Source of the DNA: a virus
Strand: one strand, 5' to 3'
Virus record (IMG/VR): IMGVR_UViG_3300017527_000096
Location: 1-24,076 of that record
Length of the DNA stretch: 24,076 nt
The notes under the pieces: model-generated
Seen by the model: only the letters and a program-made list of their open reading frames with translations
Told to the model about the DNA's origin: nothing
Databases searched by the model: none
Translations under genes and position numbers: made by a program
In this document: positions 6,866 to 15,980 of the stretch, piece after piece
How the letters are laid out: each line of letters begins with the position of its first letter
Position numbering within the stretch: the stretch's first letter is position 1

Positions 6866-9658
6866 TTAAAAAGTTGTCATTGCTTCAAGTGTAGCATCAT
6901 TATCTTCTACATCTTGTAAATTATTCAAATCTAAAGACACGCCTATTCTGTCTATCCTTGCGTTTGTTGCTGCTGTGCTTGCCAAACTGGCAGACATAAA
7001 TTTATTGAACTGTTCGTTTACGTCAGTCGTTGCGTTGCCTACGCTTGGTGCTGAAATTGGAGTGCCTAGAACGCCACCATTAGCGAACCCTGGAACACCC
7101 ATTGAAGCAAAAGTTTTGTAACCTCCTAACATTGCCTGTTGAGATTCATTCAATATAACCTCTCCTGTTTTTACGGTTGCCAAAACATTGTCTCCATTGT
7201 TTTGTGTTGGTATGTTTGAACCTTTATTTATTCTACCATTACCAAGTACTAAACCACCTTTAGCAAACTTCTGAGAAGCAATCACCGCTATCTGTGCAGC
7301 CGTAGCAACACCCGTAGCAGCAGCAGCAATAAATGAAGCTGGAGGTGGTAAAGAAAAGGCGTTTGTTATACCTAGTGCAGCAGCAATAACGGCCTGAATA
7401 ATAGATATTGCCTTTTGGGCTTCTGCTTGTTCTTTTCTAGCTTTCTCTTTCGCTTTCGTCTCTTCTTCTAAGGCTTTCTCCTCCTGTTCAACTTGTTTTT
7501 CTAAGAATTTCTTATGTAGCCCTGTTGCGTTTTGAAGGTCTTCATTAAGCCTTGAGATACTTTCTTTCCTTGACTCAATAGCTGCGTCAAAACGTGCGTT
7601 TTCAGCTTCTGCTGCAATGTTTACAATGTCACTAATTGCACTAAATGTAGCATTCACCAAATCAACAACAGCGTCTTTTGTGGCTGCTGCTCTTTCTTTA
7701 CTGGATTCTATTTGCTTTGCTATTAATGCATCACTAGCTTCACCTTCTAATCTTTCTAATTCTTCGTACTCTGCTTCTGTACTAGCTATTTCGTCCTGAA
7801 ATGCTTTTTCATCTGCATCTGCTCTTGCTTTTGCGCCATCCGTTTCAATCTTTAAAAGCCTGTCTTGATGGGCTTGCTCTTGCTGTTCGGCTATTGTATT
7901 ATTTGTGGCTCTTAATTGCGAAAGTTGCGCTTCTGACTCATTGATAAAATCAATTAACTCCTTACTACTTGCGCCAAATAAAGCAACTATCTTCTTTTCT
8001 TGTTCCTCTACACCTTGTAATACTTCATTGTAATTAGCCTGTCTAAGTAGCTTTTCTTGCTCAAATCTTTCTTTTTCGGCTGCTAAAGCTCTATCTGTTG
8101 AATCGGATATAGCTGCTATTTGTAGGTTTCTTAATTCAGTATCCAAGTCAACAGCTATCTTAATTCGTGCTAAAGATTCAGTTTGAATTTGGGTCAACAG
8201 TTCGGCTCTAGCTTTTTTAAGATCTTCAATCCTTTTCTTTTCTGCTTTAGCTGCTTCTTTGGCTTGTTCCTCTCTTCTCTTCGCTGCAGCCAATCTCTTT
8301 TCTTCAACGGCAACTTCTTCTTCACTGTTCTTTTTAAACTCTTCCTGAGCCTTAATAGTAGCATCGTATCCTTCTTGGTATGCCTTGCCCACTCCAACGC
8401 TTTGCTCTGAAAGCTCTTTTTGTCGTGCGGTTATAGAGGCTATGTTTTTATTTATCTGGTCTGTGGATTCATCACTAAACGGGTTGAATTTATTAACTTC
8501 TTGGAATACTATTTGCAACTGTAAGCCCATTCTTTTGAATACATTGACTGTTGTTGTTGCAAAGTCTACCGCAGCAGCACTAATTCCCCCAAGTATAGCA
8601 GGAAAATCTGTAAAAATAGAACCTACAAAGCGCAAAGCTCTAGCAAATAGCCCCGTTCCTTCTGACGCACTTATAAAAGCATCACCTACTTTCGATACTA
8701 CAAAAGAAACATTGTCTATAATCTTAGTAATTCCACCACCAAATGCACCAAGTATTTTTTGGCCTACCTTCTGGAATGTGTTTTGAAGTCCTGCACCTGC
8801 ACTATTTAGATCAGCGAATTGTTCTTTTGCTTCATCACTTCCTGTTGCAATTTCCTTGAGGCCGTTGAAGATATTTCTAAGGCCGTTAGCTACACCACCA
8901 GCTATAGAACGCCCAACGCTTAATTTAAGAAGTGTCTTTCCAAGTCCAGCCTGTGCCTTTCTGTATAAACCTATACTACTTCTACCGTCTTTTATTCTGG
9001 TGTCAAGCTTTTGGATTCGCTTATTAGTCTTATCTAATTCTTTTCTAAGTTTACGCCCACCAATACTAAAAGTACTCTGTTGTGCACCACTTAAAGCGTT
9101 GTATTGTTTTTTTAAGGCTGCCGCCTTCGCCCTTAATTCGTCTAAACTCCCTGCACTTGCTTCGCTTGCCTTCTTTCCAGTTCTTAGTTCCTTCCTAAAT
9201 GCCTTAATAGCATCGTTATTCTTACTATATTCTTTGCCTAATTCCCTAAGTTCCTCAGATTGTTCCCCTGTTGCGCTCGTTTGTTCGATTAAGGTTTTCT
9301 TAAGTTCTTTATTCCTCTTGATTACGTCCTTAATCGTATCACTGTCAGACTCGAAAACCTTTTCGTTCTCCTTAATCTCCTTAGTGGTTTTATCTACTGC
9401 CTTAGTGACTTCTAAGTATCCGTTACCTAAATCCTTAACTACTTTGTTGCCTTGCTTGAAAGCACCGAACGAAGTTTTAACAACATCACCTAATTGTTTT
9501 GCCGAAGAACTAGCTTTACTAAAGTCGTTCTCTAAAGAATCTAATGATTTACCTACACCTACAAGTTGCTCATTAAGAAGCCCGAAGAGTTTTGTAGTAG
9601 TTACAATATCTTTCTGGCCTTTTATTTTTATCTCAAAACCTACTACTTTTGTTCCCAT
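6866..9658 (-). CDS. Tape measure protein
   Basis: The 930-residue protein sets tail length and occupies the tail lumen before DNA ejection. Residues 1-230 are charged and helical. Hydrophobic and Gly/Ala-rich stretches occur around 240-310. Residues about 430-750 form a long Glu/Lys/Ala coiled coil. Residues 750-796 are a very hydrophobic Ala-rich segment, followed by KFAKGGLVLGNGRINKGSN and a second FANGGVLGTP motif, which are typical C-terminal tape-measure glycine motifs. At roughly 1.5 angstrom per residue a tail near 140 nm would be expected. It begins three bases after the hub gene. Confidence 0.92.
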   Translation of the reverse strand: MGTKVVGFEIKIKGQKDIVTTTKLFGLLNEQLVGVGKSLDSLENDFSKASSSAKQLGDVVKTSFGAFKQGNKVVKDLGNGYLEVTKAVDKTTKEIKENEKVFESDSDTIKDVIKRNKELKKTLIEQTSATGEQSEELRELGKEYSKNNDAIKAFRKELRTGKKASEASAGSLDELRAKAAALKKQYNALSGAQQSTFSIGGRKLRKELDKTNKRIQKLDTRIKDGRSSIGLYRKAQAGLGKTLLKLSVGRSIAGGVANGLRNIFNGLKEIATGSDEAKEQFADLNSAGAGLQNTFQKVGQKILGAFGGGITKIIDNVSFVVSKVGDAFISASEGTGLFARALRFVGSIFTDFPAILGGISAAAVDFATTTVNVFKRMGLQLQIVFQEVNKFNPFSDESTDQINKNIASITARQKELSEQSVGVGKAYQEGYDATIKAQEEFKKNSEEEVAVEEKRLAAAKRREEQAKEAAKAEKKRIEDLKKARAELLTQIQTESLARIKIAVDLDTELRNLQIAAISDSTDRALAAEKERFEQEKLLRQANYNEVLQGVEEQEKKIVALFGASSKELIDFINESEAQLSQLRATNNTIAEQQEQAHQDRLLKIETDGAKARADADEKAFQDEIASTEAEYEELERLEGEASDALIAKQIESSKERAAATKDAVVDLVNATFSAISDIVNIAAEAENARFDAAIESRKESISRLNEDLQNATGLHKKFLEKQVEQEEKALEEETKAKEKARKEQAEAQKAISIIQAVIAAALGITNAFSLPPPASFIAAAATGVATAAQIAVIASQKFAKGGLVLGNGRINKGSNIPTQNNGDNVLATVKTGEVILNESQQAMLGGYKTFASMGVPGFANGGVLGTPISAPSVGNATTDVNEQFNKFMSASLASTAATNARIDRIGVSLDLNNLQDVEDNDATLEAMTTF

Positions 9659-9661
9659 AAC

Positions 9662-11821
9662 TTATGTTGAAAAGGTTGATACAACCCCTGTTAAATTACT
9701 ATTTTCTACATTGTCTAAGTCGTCCTCATCTGGATAAATATCCTCCCAAAATGAAAAACTAGTTGGTGCATCTATTACTGGATTGTACCCTTTTAAATTC
9801 TGGACGATGTATCTAAACCCATCAATAAACCCTTTGGTTCTAAATGTAAAGTTTAAGAAGTCTACACTATTGAATTTAATATACTTATCCTCTATCTTGC
9901 CTCTGTTATTCCTTGCTAATTCGTGTAAATAATACTTTTGAACTAGACCTATAGATTCTACACCGTTAACCGTTTCGTTACTGAAACTAAGGTTAGGGTC
10001 TAAACCTGTAGGGTCGTTATAGTTGACCATAAAAGCAAGGGGGTTAGCTGCTGGAACACCAAGAAATTCAAAGAACTCTATTTGTCCATCACCATAAGAA
10101 TCATCTCTTTGTCCAGCAAAATATAATATCCTTGGCTCTATATCAGTCTTCGCTTCTGTTGCCGTTGGGTCTAATACTTCGTTCTGTGGATATATCAAGG
10201 GGAATTGTGGAGGAATTAAAGTGTCAGGGTATCGTGCTAAATAGTCCAATAAGTGAATAGTTTTGGAGAAGAAAGGCACTTCTTTTGTCTCTACTCTTCC
10301 TGTATCTGCTCCACTATCCATTTTATAACGAGCTTCGTAAATACCTATCTCATTAACTCCTTCTAGCCAGTCTATTGTATCATCACTATCCGTTGCGTAC
10401 TTGTAAATATATTCTCCAGAAACATTAGGGTGCTTGTAAGATCCTTTCTTTTTCTTGTCAATTAATTGACTATAGTCTTTCTGTTCGCTCTTATAGAAAC
10501 CTTCTTTTAGTTCCGAAGTGCTTGGTGTTCTTGTTTGATTTAAGTACTGGTCTTTAGGTTCTATTGTCACTACTCTTGTTGCCTCGTTGGACTCAAAAGA
10601 AAGGTTATGCATTCCAATTACACCTTTTAGGAAGTCTTTAAATTTGTATGTACCTAATAGGTACTTAAAATCTATTGGCATTCCTTGAGATGGCACAGCC
10701 TCAGCATTGATTGTAAGTTTTGCAAAGTCTACCGTTATAGAAGAAGAAGCAAACGCCCAAATAAGCCCTGTTTGTATTGTGTCACCTGCATTGGCAAATA
10801 TAATATAGCTTATGTTTAATCTTTGCCCTGCTGGATAGTCTGGGAATGTAAAGCTAATATTATTAACACCTCCTACCGCTATAGGTGTTCCGTTCAGAGT
10901 ACAGCCACTACCAAAAGTGTAAGTTGGTCCAGGAGGAACAGGGGTAAGCGGAAATGTTAACTCATAGATTAGTTCATAATACCCATCTAAAGGGCATGTA
11001 TAAGTTCCCGTAACAAGGTCAAAAACAGTTGGATTAGCAACTGGCACTTTATCCAACGTGTCAAAAATAACAGTCGTTGACGTTCCGTTAGGATAAACTA
11101 CAGGAGCCGAAGCAGATACTTGACAATTAAGATACTTCTCATTGTACTCAAATGGCATCTTCTCAGGCAAAAAAGTAGGCATTGTTAGCTTCTTACCGTA
11201 GTCAGTATCAAAGAACTCGCTTTCTATTGTCCAACCTATAGAATTAAATGCTGCTGTTATTAGTGGTTTAAGAAATAGTAGTGGTGTAGTTTCGTAAAGA
11301 CTAGGTTGATATTGCAAAGTAGCCCCTGCGCCCGTTGAGTTTTCCCACTCTTTTAACTTAATAAGCGAAAATCCATAATCAATTACATCAGGTTGAGATA
11401 CAAAGCCTAGTAATATTTCAGCCTCGTCAAAGTCCACTATCAAATCTGTAAACTCTGATAAGTAAGAATCTCCAAGTAATGAAAACCAACTAGAATTATT
11501 GGATACTAAGTTGATTACATAAGTCTCCTTAATATCTGCATATCCCTGTGAAGTATTCTTACCCCTTCTAACTCTAGCAATTCCGTTAAAGCTTGGTTGT
11601 CCATCTACTTCTATTCTAAAAGGCTTGTACGCTCTTGTGTCTCCAAGTGTAGCCTTATTGTTTTTAGTAGCAGGAACAGTAATAGAAGCCCTTGAAAAGT
11701 CGCCTTGTATTTCACCATCAATAGAGTTGACTCTTCTGGTGATGTTTAAGGGTAAATCTTCAACCTTACTCAAATCAATTTCTTGATTATCTATGAACAG
11801 CTTTGTATAGAAGTTTGGCAT
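9662..11821 (-). CDS. Tail hub / baseplate protein candidate with inserted beta domain
   Basis: The 719-residue protein starts MPNFYTKLFIDNQEIDLSKV, a beginning often seen in large minor tail proteins encoded next to tape measures in Bacteroidota phages. Residues 1-230 and 380-719 appear to form the body. Residues about 230-375 look like an inserted beta-sandwich: VTGTYTCPLDGYYELIYELT followed by Gly/Ser-rich strands and an AGDTIQTGL turn, a C1q/TNF-like or carbohydrate-binding pattern. The gene lies between the distal-tail candidate and the tape measure. A hub or receptor-binding role is inference; the structural assignment is firmer. Confidence 0.65.
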   Translation of the reverse strand: MPNFYTKLFIDNQEIDLSKVEDLPLNITRRVNSIDGEIQGDFSRASITVPATKNNKATLGDTRAYKPFRIEVDGQPSFNGIARVRRGKNTSQGYADIKETYVINLVSNNSSWFSLLGDSYLSEFTDLIVDFDEAEILLGFVSQPDVIDYGFSLIKLKEWENSTGAGATLQYQPSLYETTPLLFLKPLITAAFNSIGWTIESEFFDTDYGKKLTMPTFLPEKMPFEYNEKYLNCQVSASAPVVYPNGTSTTVIFDTLDKVPVANPTVFDLVTGTYTCPLDGYYELIYELTFPLTPVPPGPTYTFGSGCTLNGTPIAVGGVNNISFTFPDYPAGQRLNISYIIFANAGDTIQTGLIWAFASSSITVDFAKLTINAEAVPSQGMPIDFKYLLGTYKFKDFLKGVIGMHNLSFESNEATRVVTIEPKDQYLNQTRTPSTSELKEGFYKSEQKDYSQLIDKKKKGSYKHPNVSGEYIYKYATDSDDTIDWLEGVNEIGIYEARYKMDSGADTGRVETKEVPFFSKTIHLLDYLARYPDTLIPPQFPLIYPQNEVLDPTATEAKTDIEPRILYFAGQRDDSYGDGQIEFFEFLGVPAANPLAFMVNYNDPTGLDPNLSFSNETVNGVESIGLVQKYYLHELARNNRGKIEDKYIKFNSVDFLNFTFRTKGFIDGFRYIVQNLKGYNPVIDAPTSFSFWEDIYPDEDDLDNVENSNLTGVVSTFST

Positions 11822-11824
11822 AAT

Positions 11825-13105
11825 CTAAAGTCTAGGTATTATTTTATCATTAGAAAGTATCGCAGTGATAGCCATCCTTATCTTTCCTGCACTCCTTGTA
11901 ATGCTTTGCGTTTTCTTGTCAATAACAACAGGAATAAAATTACCATCTATTTCAGCATAGACTTTAGGAGTCATTAGTAAGTCTTGTAGCCAATCGGCCT
12001 GAGCATTAGTTAAGATTCCACTATCTACATTGTAAGCTGTCATTCCTTCGCTCTTCAACTTCATCTTACCAACGTCACTCATATTGTGAGGGTTAGCACT
12101 TCCTATGCCCCAACCTAAAGCTTTAGAACCTTCATCGTAAGAGGTGGATAGCAATAAATCCTTATCATACTTAAACGTAAAAGAATCAGCACCGCCTAAT
12201 AAGTTCATCCAATGCAATCTAAGCGTTTTCTTTGGACAACAATTGCCCGTAACATTATAAATATACTTTTCTGTCTGTGCTAAGAATGTATAAGTTGGAC
12301 CACCCGACACGGTAATATAACCAAATTGAATTTCATAACTTCCAAATGTAACACCAGGAGGAAAGAAACCATTCAAAGCAACTAAGTTTGATAGTCCATT
12401 TAAACCTACATTTACAGTGAATTGCGAAGATCCAGCTTGCGCCCCTGTAAACGACAACATAAAGCCTATCAAAGCCCCTGTTTCATCAAAGAACTCTATT
12501 CTAATGCCATTAATAGCCTGTAAATCATCCTGTATAATAGTAATATATTCATTGTCATTACTACAAACCTTCTTAGGATTAGGGCTATTTGAAAGCCTAT
12601 TTGTATCAACACCAAAAGCGACACCCGTATAAGGTACTAAATTCATCTCAGTACTAAATTGGTGCTGTAGTGCTGTTGTGTAAACATAGAACTCGTTACT
12701 TATATCAACGCCTGGAGCATCTTCTAAAAGTCCTGTTGATGGATTTATTAACTGATAGCCTACCTCGATGGTAAACACACCAAAAAACTCAGTATCTTCC
12801 GTAGATAAAGGAATAGTAGATGTTGGGAAAATAGAAGGTAGATCTGCATAAGGCTCTAGTACGTCTTGGCAATACTTCTGTATATCGACCTCAAAGAAGT
12901 AATCAATTAGTCCAGGAAAAGAAATAGAGTCCTTCCCGCTTGATTTGATTATTACAGGCTTAGTGCTAATTGCAACGCCATTCTTTCTAATCTTTACCAC
13001 AGCGTTTTCTATAACCACACTAAACCCAGACAAGTAAGATAGCAAAAACTTAACTGGTCTATAGGCTGGTAGAATATTATAAGCTGGTTGTGCTATTAAA
13101 GTCAT
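11825..13105 (-). CDS. Distal tail / minor tail protein candidate
   Basis: The ATG at 13105 overlaps the preceding stop codon as TAATG; a TTG further upstream at 13138 would give 437 residues but is less likely. The 426-residue product is beta-rich. It has a CCPKKTLRLHWMNLLGGADS motif near residue 290, a pattern I associate with tail-tip or baseplate proteins of Bacteroidota phages. The C-terminus (AKIRMAITAI-like strands) resembles a distal-tail ending. It is followed after three bases by the hub candidate. Confidence 0.6.
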   Translation of the reverse strand: MTLIAQPAYNILPAYRPVKFLLSYLSGFSVVIENAVVKIRKNGVAISTKPVIIKSSGKDSISFPGLIDYFFEVDIQKYCQDVLEPYADLPSIFPTSTIPLSTEDTEFFGVFTIEVGYQLINPSTGLLEDAPGVDISNEFYVYTTALQHQFSTEMNLVPYTGVAFGVDTNRLSNSPNPKKVCSNDNEYITIIQDDLQAINGIRIEFFDETGALIGFMLSFTGAQAGSSQFTVNVGLNGLSNLVALNGFFPPGVTFGSYEIQFGYITVSGGPTYTFLAQTEKYIYNVTGNCCPKKTLRLHWMNLLGGADSFTFKYDKDLLLSTSYDEGSKALGWGIGSANPHNMSDVGKMKLKSEGMTAYNVDSGILTNAQADWLQDLLMTPKVYAEIDGNFIPVVIDKKTQSITRSAGKIRMAITAILSNDKIIPRL

Positions 13106-13407
13106 TATCCGAACATTATAGTGTATTGCTCTTCCCAAGCAACTAAAAAGGTTTTCTCTTTACTTTGGTTTACATTGGCCAATATTCCGATTAATGCAAA
13201 TTTACATTTTTTTGTATCGTCTCCAGCTATGTATTCTTCTTCTCTGTCTTTGGGCATTGAAGTTTCAAACCATGCGTCAATTTGGCCAATCTTAGATACT
13301 ATAGTTTCCCCAAGTTCATTAGCCTCATAGAATGCATTTCTAGTGCTTGAAGCTTCTGTTGCTGTTGCTTGGTCCATTTGTGGCAATGATGTTAATGTTA
13401 TAGCCAT
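13105..13407 (-). CDS. Unknown 100-residue virion-region protein
   Basis: The protein starts MAITLTSLPQMDQATATEAS and carries an acidic loop (KDREEEYIAGDDTKKCKF) near residues 53-70, then a hydrophobic strand region. It starts one base after the stop of the gp10-like gene, and its own stop overlaps the next start as TAATG, so it belongs to the tail operon. I do not recognise the family; a small minor tail protein is likely. Confidence 0.6.
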   Translation of the reverse strand: MAITLTSLPQMDQATATEASSTRNAFYEANELGETIVSKIGQIDAWFETSMPKDREEEYIAGDDTKKCKFALIGILANVNQSKEKTFLVAWEEQYTIMFG

Positions 13408-13408
13408 T

Positions 13409-13900
13409 TTATTTTTGCTTAAAGGTTAATTGTTCTTTTATCAATAAATCGATAGTAGCTTCAAAATAATCTGAAATAATAGCCTGTATCCTATCCTTAT
13501 CAGCTTCTAGTACATTACTTATAAATCCTATTTTCTTAGTCAATGGATAGCCCTCTTTCTTATGTTTGTGGGCTATAGCAAAGGCTATCTGTTTTGCTCT
13601 TCTTTTATCTGCTTTAAACTTAAGCCGTGCAAACTCCATCAAACCTTTGATGTATTTAGATGTTCCTCCTCGTGGTGATCCTCCTATAGTGTACGGTATT
13701 CTACTAGGTTTGATTCCGTATTCTAAAGATAAACCGTAATTATTCATTAAAAAGCCGTAAGTAACAGACTCGGCATCTTCATTTATTTGCAACTCAAAGC
13801 TTTTAATTAAGCTTCCTGTTAGCTTATGCCCCTGCCTAACTAACTCTTCAGCTAATTGCTCAAACACAAACTTAGATAATATTTGGGCTAATTCATTCAT
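13409..13900 (-). CDS. HK97 gp10-like neck / tail completion protein
   Basis: The 163-residue product has the layout of HK97-gp10-type proteins: an N-terminal helix, then GHKLTGSLIKSFELQI near residues 25-40, beta strands containing YGFLMNNYGLSLEYGIKPSR, and a basic helical C-terminal half. In this family the LxxS/G-xL helix followed by a YGxxxEYG-like strand is characteristic. These proteins join the head neck to the tail tube. The gene overlaps the preceding one by eight bases. Position beside the tail-terminator-like gene supports the role. Confidence 0.6.
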   Translation of the reverse strand: MNELAQILSKFVFEQLAEELVRQGHKLTGSLIKSFELQINEDAESVTYGFLMNNYGLSLEYGIKPSRIPYTIGGSPRGGTSKYIKGLMEFARLKFKADKRRAKQIAFAIAHKHKKEGYPLTKKIGFISNVLEADKDRIQAIISDYFEATIDLLIKEQLTFKQK

Positions 13901-14150
13901 TTCTCCATTGAGCCTTTTGCATCAATCTAACAGCTTTCTTGTGTGTTAACTTGGTAGCGATTAAAGGTGGGAATATTTCATCCCTGCTTATTCCTTCATT
14001 AATTTTCTTCTGTATTCGTTCCTTAGTGGTTTTAATTATAACCTTCTTTCCGCTTGAGTATCTTTGGTTCATGCTTACATCTAATGCATGTAATACACTT
14101 AAATCCTTATGCCTTCCTTTAGTCTTTAATAAATAGTAAATAGGTTTCAT
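13893..14150 (-). CDS. Unknown small basic protein
   Basis: I start this at the ATG at 14150 (MKPIYYLLKTKGRHKDLSVL), which gives 85 residues and no overlap with the upstream stop at 14161. A GTG at 14210 would add 20 basic residues inside the previous gene and is less likely. The protein is strongly basic and helical (KKVIIKTTKERIQKKINEG), and ends in a helix TKLTHKKAVRLMQKAQW. It may bind nucleic acid or be a neck component. I do not recognise the family. Confidence 0.55.
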   Translation of the reverse strand: MKPIYYLLKTKGRHKDLSVLHALDVSMNQRYSSGKKVIIKTTKERIQKKINEGISRDEIFPPLIATKLTHKKAVRLMQKAQWRNE

Positions 14151-14160
14151 GTGTTGTTGT

Positions 14161-15594
14161 TTATGTCGGAACGTCCGAAGAAATTGCCGAATACGGTAAA
14201 CCCATACCACTTATAGAAGGGTTAAAGTTATTGTTAGACTCGTCAGGGAACACCATTTCTGTAGGCCCTGCCATTGCTCCTTGGCCACCTTTCCACCCTA
14301 CAATAAGATTTGCTGGATGAATTGCACTTTCAAGCATTAGACCATCGTTGTGGTCAGCCAAGAAATCCGCAGCACTTAATTCTATATTCCAGCCTCTAAT
14401 ATACCCAAGGCTTCCACCGAGTCTATTATGAACATCAACACCAAAGCGCAAGTCTTCGCTGCTTAATATAGAACCGCCTAATGTGTCGCTAACTGGAGGG
14501 GCGAGAGTAACTAAAGCCCCATTTACAGACATTTTTATTCCGCTTGCATTCCCTGAGCCGTCAGAACTAAAACCAATTGTGGTCCACGTGTTATTTATTA
14601 ACCCTGCTCCTGAAGAGGTAATATCTATTCCCGTGGGATTAGTATCCCTCATTACTAGCCTCAATTCACCAGCGTTTACTTGCCAAACAAAGCCAATGTA
14701 AGTTCCAGATCGTTTTGATACCACGGGGGATATTACACTAACATTCGACACCTTCACCCTAGCCGTGAAACTCCAAGGTTTATTAAAGTCAAAATCAGAG
14801 TACTGAGGAATATCGCCAGCGAGAATGTAATCACTGATGCCATCGAGTATAATACTGCTTTGAGGTAGCACAGGAGCCGTACAAAGTCGGGCAGTCATAT
14901 CTACGTGCTGCTCTGGCGTTGTGTTACTCCAGACATCATCGTCTGCAAAGTTATAAGTAGGCAATAGGCATTCGTTTCGTTGCTCTTCTGTTAACGAAGC
15001 CAATAGTGCCAAGCAAGCATCTACAGCACTATCTCCACGCTCGATGTCGGTTCCCTCTATTGTGTCAGGAAGTAAATCAAGGTCAATCTTATATTGGTCT
15101 TCGGTACATGGTGTTTGATGAGTGAGATTAAAAGACACCTCCCATGTTATAAGCTTCTGATTATGTAGGTTGGAGCGAACAACATACTTAGGCTTGTCAA
15201 TATGTCCAATATTATATTTATCCACACCAATAACCTCTACTACATTTGCCATGAAGTCATTAGCGATTATCTTTAGTGCGTCCTCTTGCTCAATTAAATT
15301 AAGAGTATTAGCACTACCATCGTTATTGTAATCCTGCAATGTATCAAAATACAGAATCATTTCAATAGTTTCGTCCTTCTCTATGTAGCTTGGCTCTTGG
15401 TCTTCTTGAAATCCATCAGGCTTATCAAGGTGTACAGCAGGAAATTTCCTGCCCTTGCTAAACTTAGGGTCAAAATTGTTAGCAACATTCTTATTTATAT
15501 CACTACGCCATCCGTAATGGTAGTACTTTATCCTAGTATCAGCCTGACACATCAGATTGAATATGTTGCTTATTTGTGTTAGTGTTGTTGACAT
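14161..15594 (-). CDS. Tail-terminator-like domain fused to LamG-type domain
   Basis: The 477-residue protein has two parts. Residues 1-165 (QISNIFNLMCQADTRIKYYH and following) have the alpha/beta layout of tail-terminator or neck proteins, and the gene sits beside the gp10-like gene as such genes do. Residues about 245-415 look like a LamG/concanavalin-type beta sandwich: ILDGISDYILAG, then WSFTARVKVSN, then NNTWTTIGFSSDGSG, then LGYIRGWNIELSAADF. This is a sugar- or surface-binding fold often used in phage adhesins. The start overlaps the previous stop as TAATG. A decoration-type sugar binder at the neck is inference. Confidence 0.65.
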   Translation of the reverse strand: MSTTLTQISNIFNLMCQADTRIKYYHYGWRSDINKNVANNFDPKFSKGRKFPAVHLDKPDGFQEDQEPSYIEKDETIEMILYFDTLQDYNNDGSANTLNLIEQEDALKIIANDFMANVVEVIGVDKYNIGHIDKPKYVVRSNLHNQKLITWEVSFNLTHQTPCTEDQYKIDLDLLPDTIEGTDIERGDSAVDACLALLASLTEEQRNECLLPTYNFADDDVWSNTTPEQHVDMTARLCTAPVLPQSSIILDGISDYILAGDIPQYSDFDFNKPWSFTARVKVSNVSVISPVVSKRSGTYIGFVWQVNAGELRLVMRDTNPTGIDITSSGAGLINNTWTTIGFSSDGSGNASGIKMSVNGALVTLAPPVSDTLGGSILSSEDLRFGVDVHNRLGGSLGYIRGWNIELSAADFLADHNDGLMLESAIHPANLIVGWKGGQGAMAGPTEMVFPDESNNNFNPSISGMGLPYSAISSDVPT

Positions 15595-15980
15595 TAGTTG
15601 CGAAGGTTTTTAGCTGTCTGATGTTCTTGCTCAATATTAATAACAATAGGCTTAACGCCCATCATAGGAAAGTCTTTGTGATAAAAAACTACTTTGTTAT
15701 GTTCGTAGCCATGTACAACATTAAACCCTCCATATGCGATTAGTTCACCTTTTTCGTTTAGAAACAACCCATAATATACTCGTTTGAGCGCAAACACTAA
15801 AGACTCTTGTACGTAATGCGGAATCGACACATAGAAACCATCCTGCAAACACATCCCGTTAGAATGACTAACTCGTTTAGTTTGATTAATCCCTGCATTT
15901 AAAATATTAATCAAATGCACGCCAACCTTTAAGTTGAAATCCTCTATTTCTTTATCTATGTCTGTGTTATGAGCTTCCAT
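15594..15980 (-). CDS. Unknown 128-residue protein after the tail chaperone
   Basis: The ATG at 15980 overlaps, as TAATG, the stop codon of the -1 frame extension of the tail chaperone; the stop of the shorter chaperone product lies about 150 bases upstream. The protein has an N-terminal acidic helix (IDKEIEDFNLKVGVHLINIL) and a beta-rich centre (YYGLFLNEKGELIAYGGFNV). No signal peptide or membrane segment is visible. I do not recognise the family. Confidence 0.65.
   Translation of the reverse strand: MEAHNTDIDKEIEDFNLKVGVHLINILNAGINQTKRVSHSNGMCLQDGFYVSIPHYVQESLVFALKRVYYGLFLNEKGELIAYGGFNVVHGYEHNKVVFYHKDFPMMGVKPIVINIEQEHQTAKNLRN

Noticed and set aside
8194-8397. 67-residue minus-strand frame inside the tape measure
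   Set aside because: A shadow frame of Lys/Arg-rich codons in the coiled coil; no start or stop context.
8385-8786. 133-residue open frame on the plus strand
   Set aside because: Antisense to the tape measure, and no other plus-strand gene exists in the window.
8856-9737. 293-residue open frame on the plus strand
   Set aside because: It lies antisense to the tape measure and is rich in Ser, Leu and Phe, as expected for the reverse of a Lys/Glu/Ala-rich coiled coil; no start context or neighbours support it.
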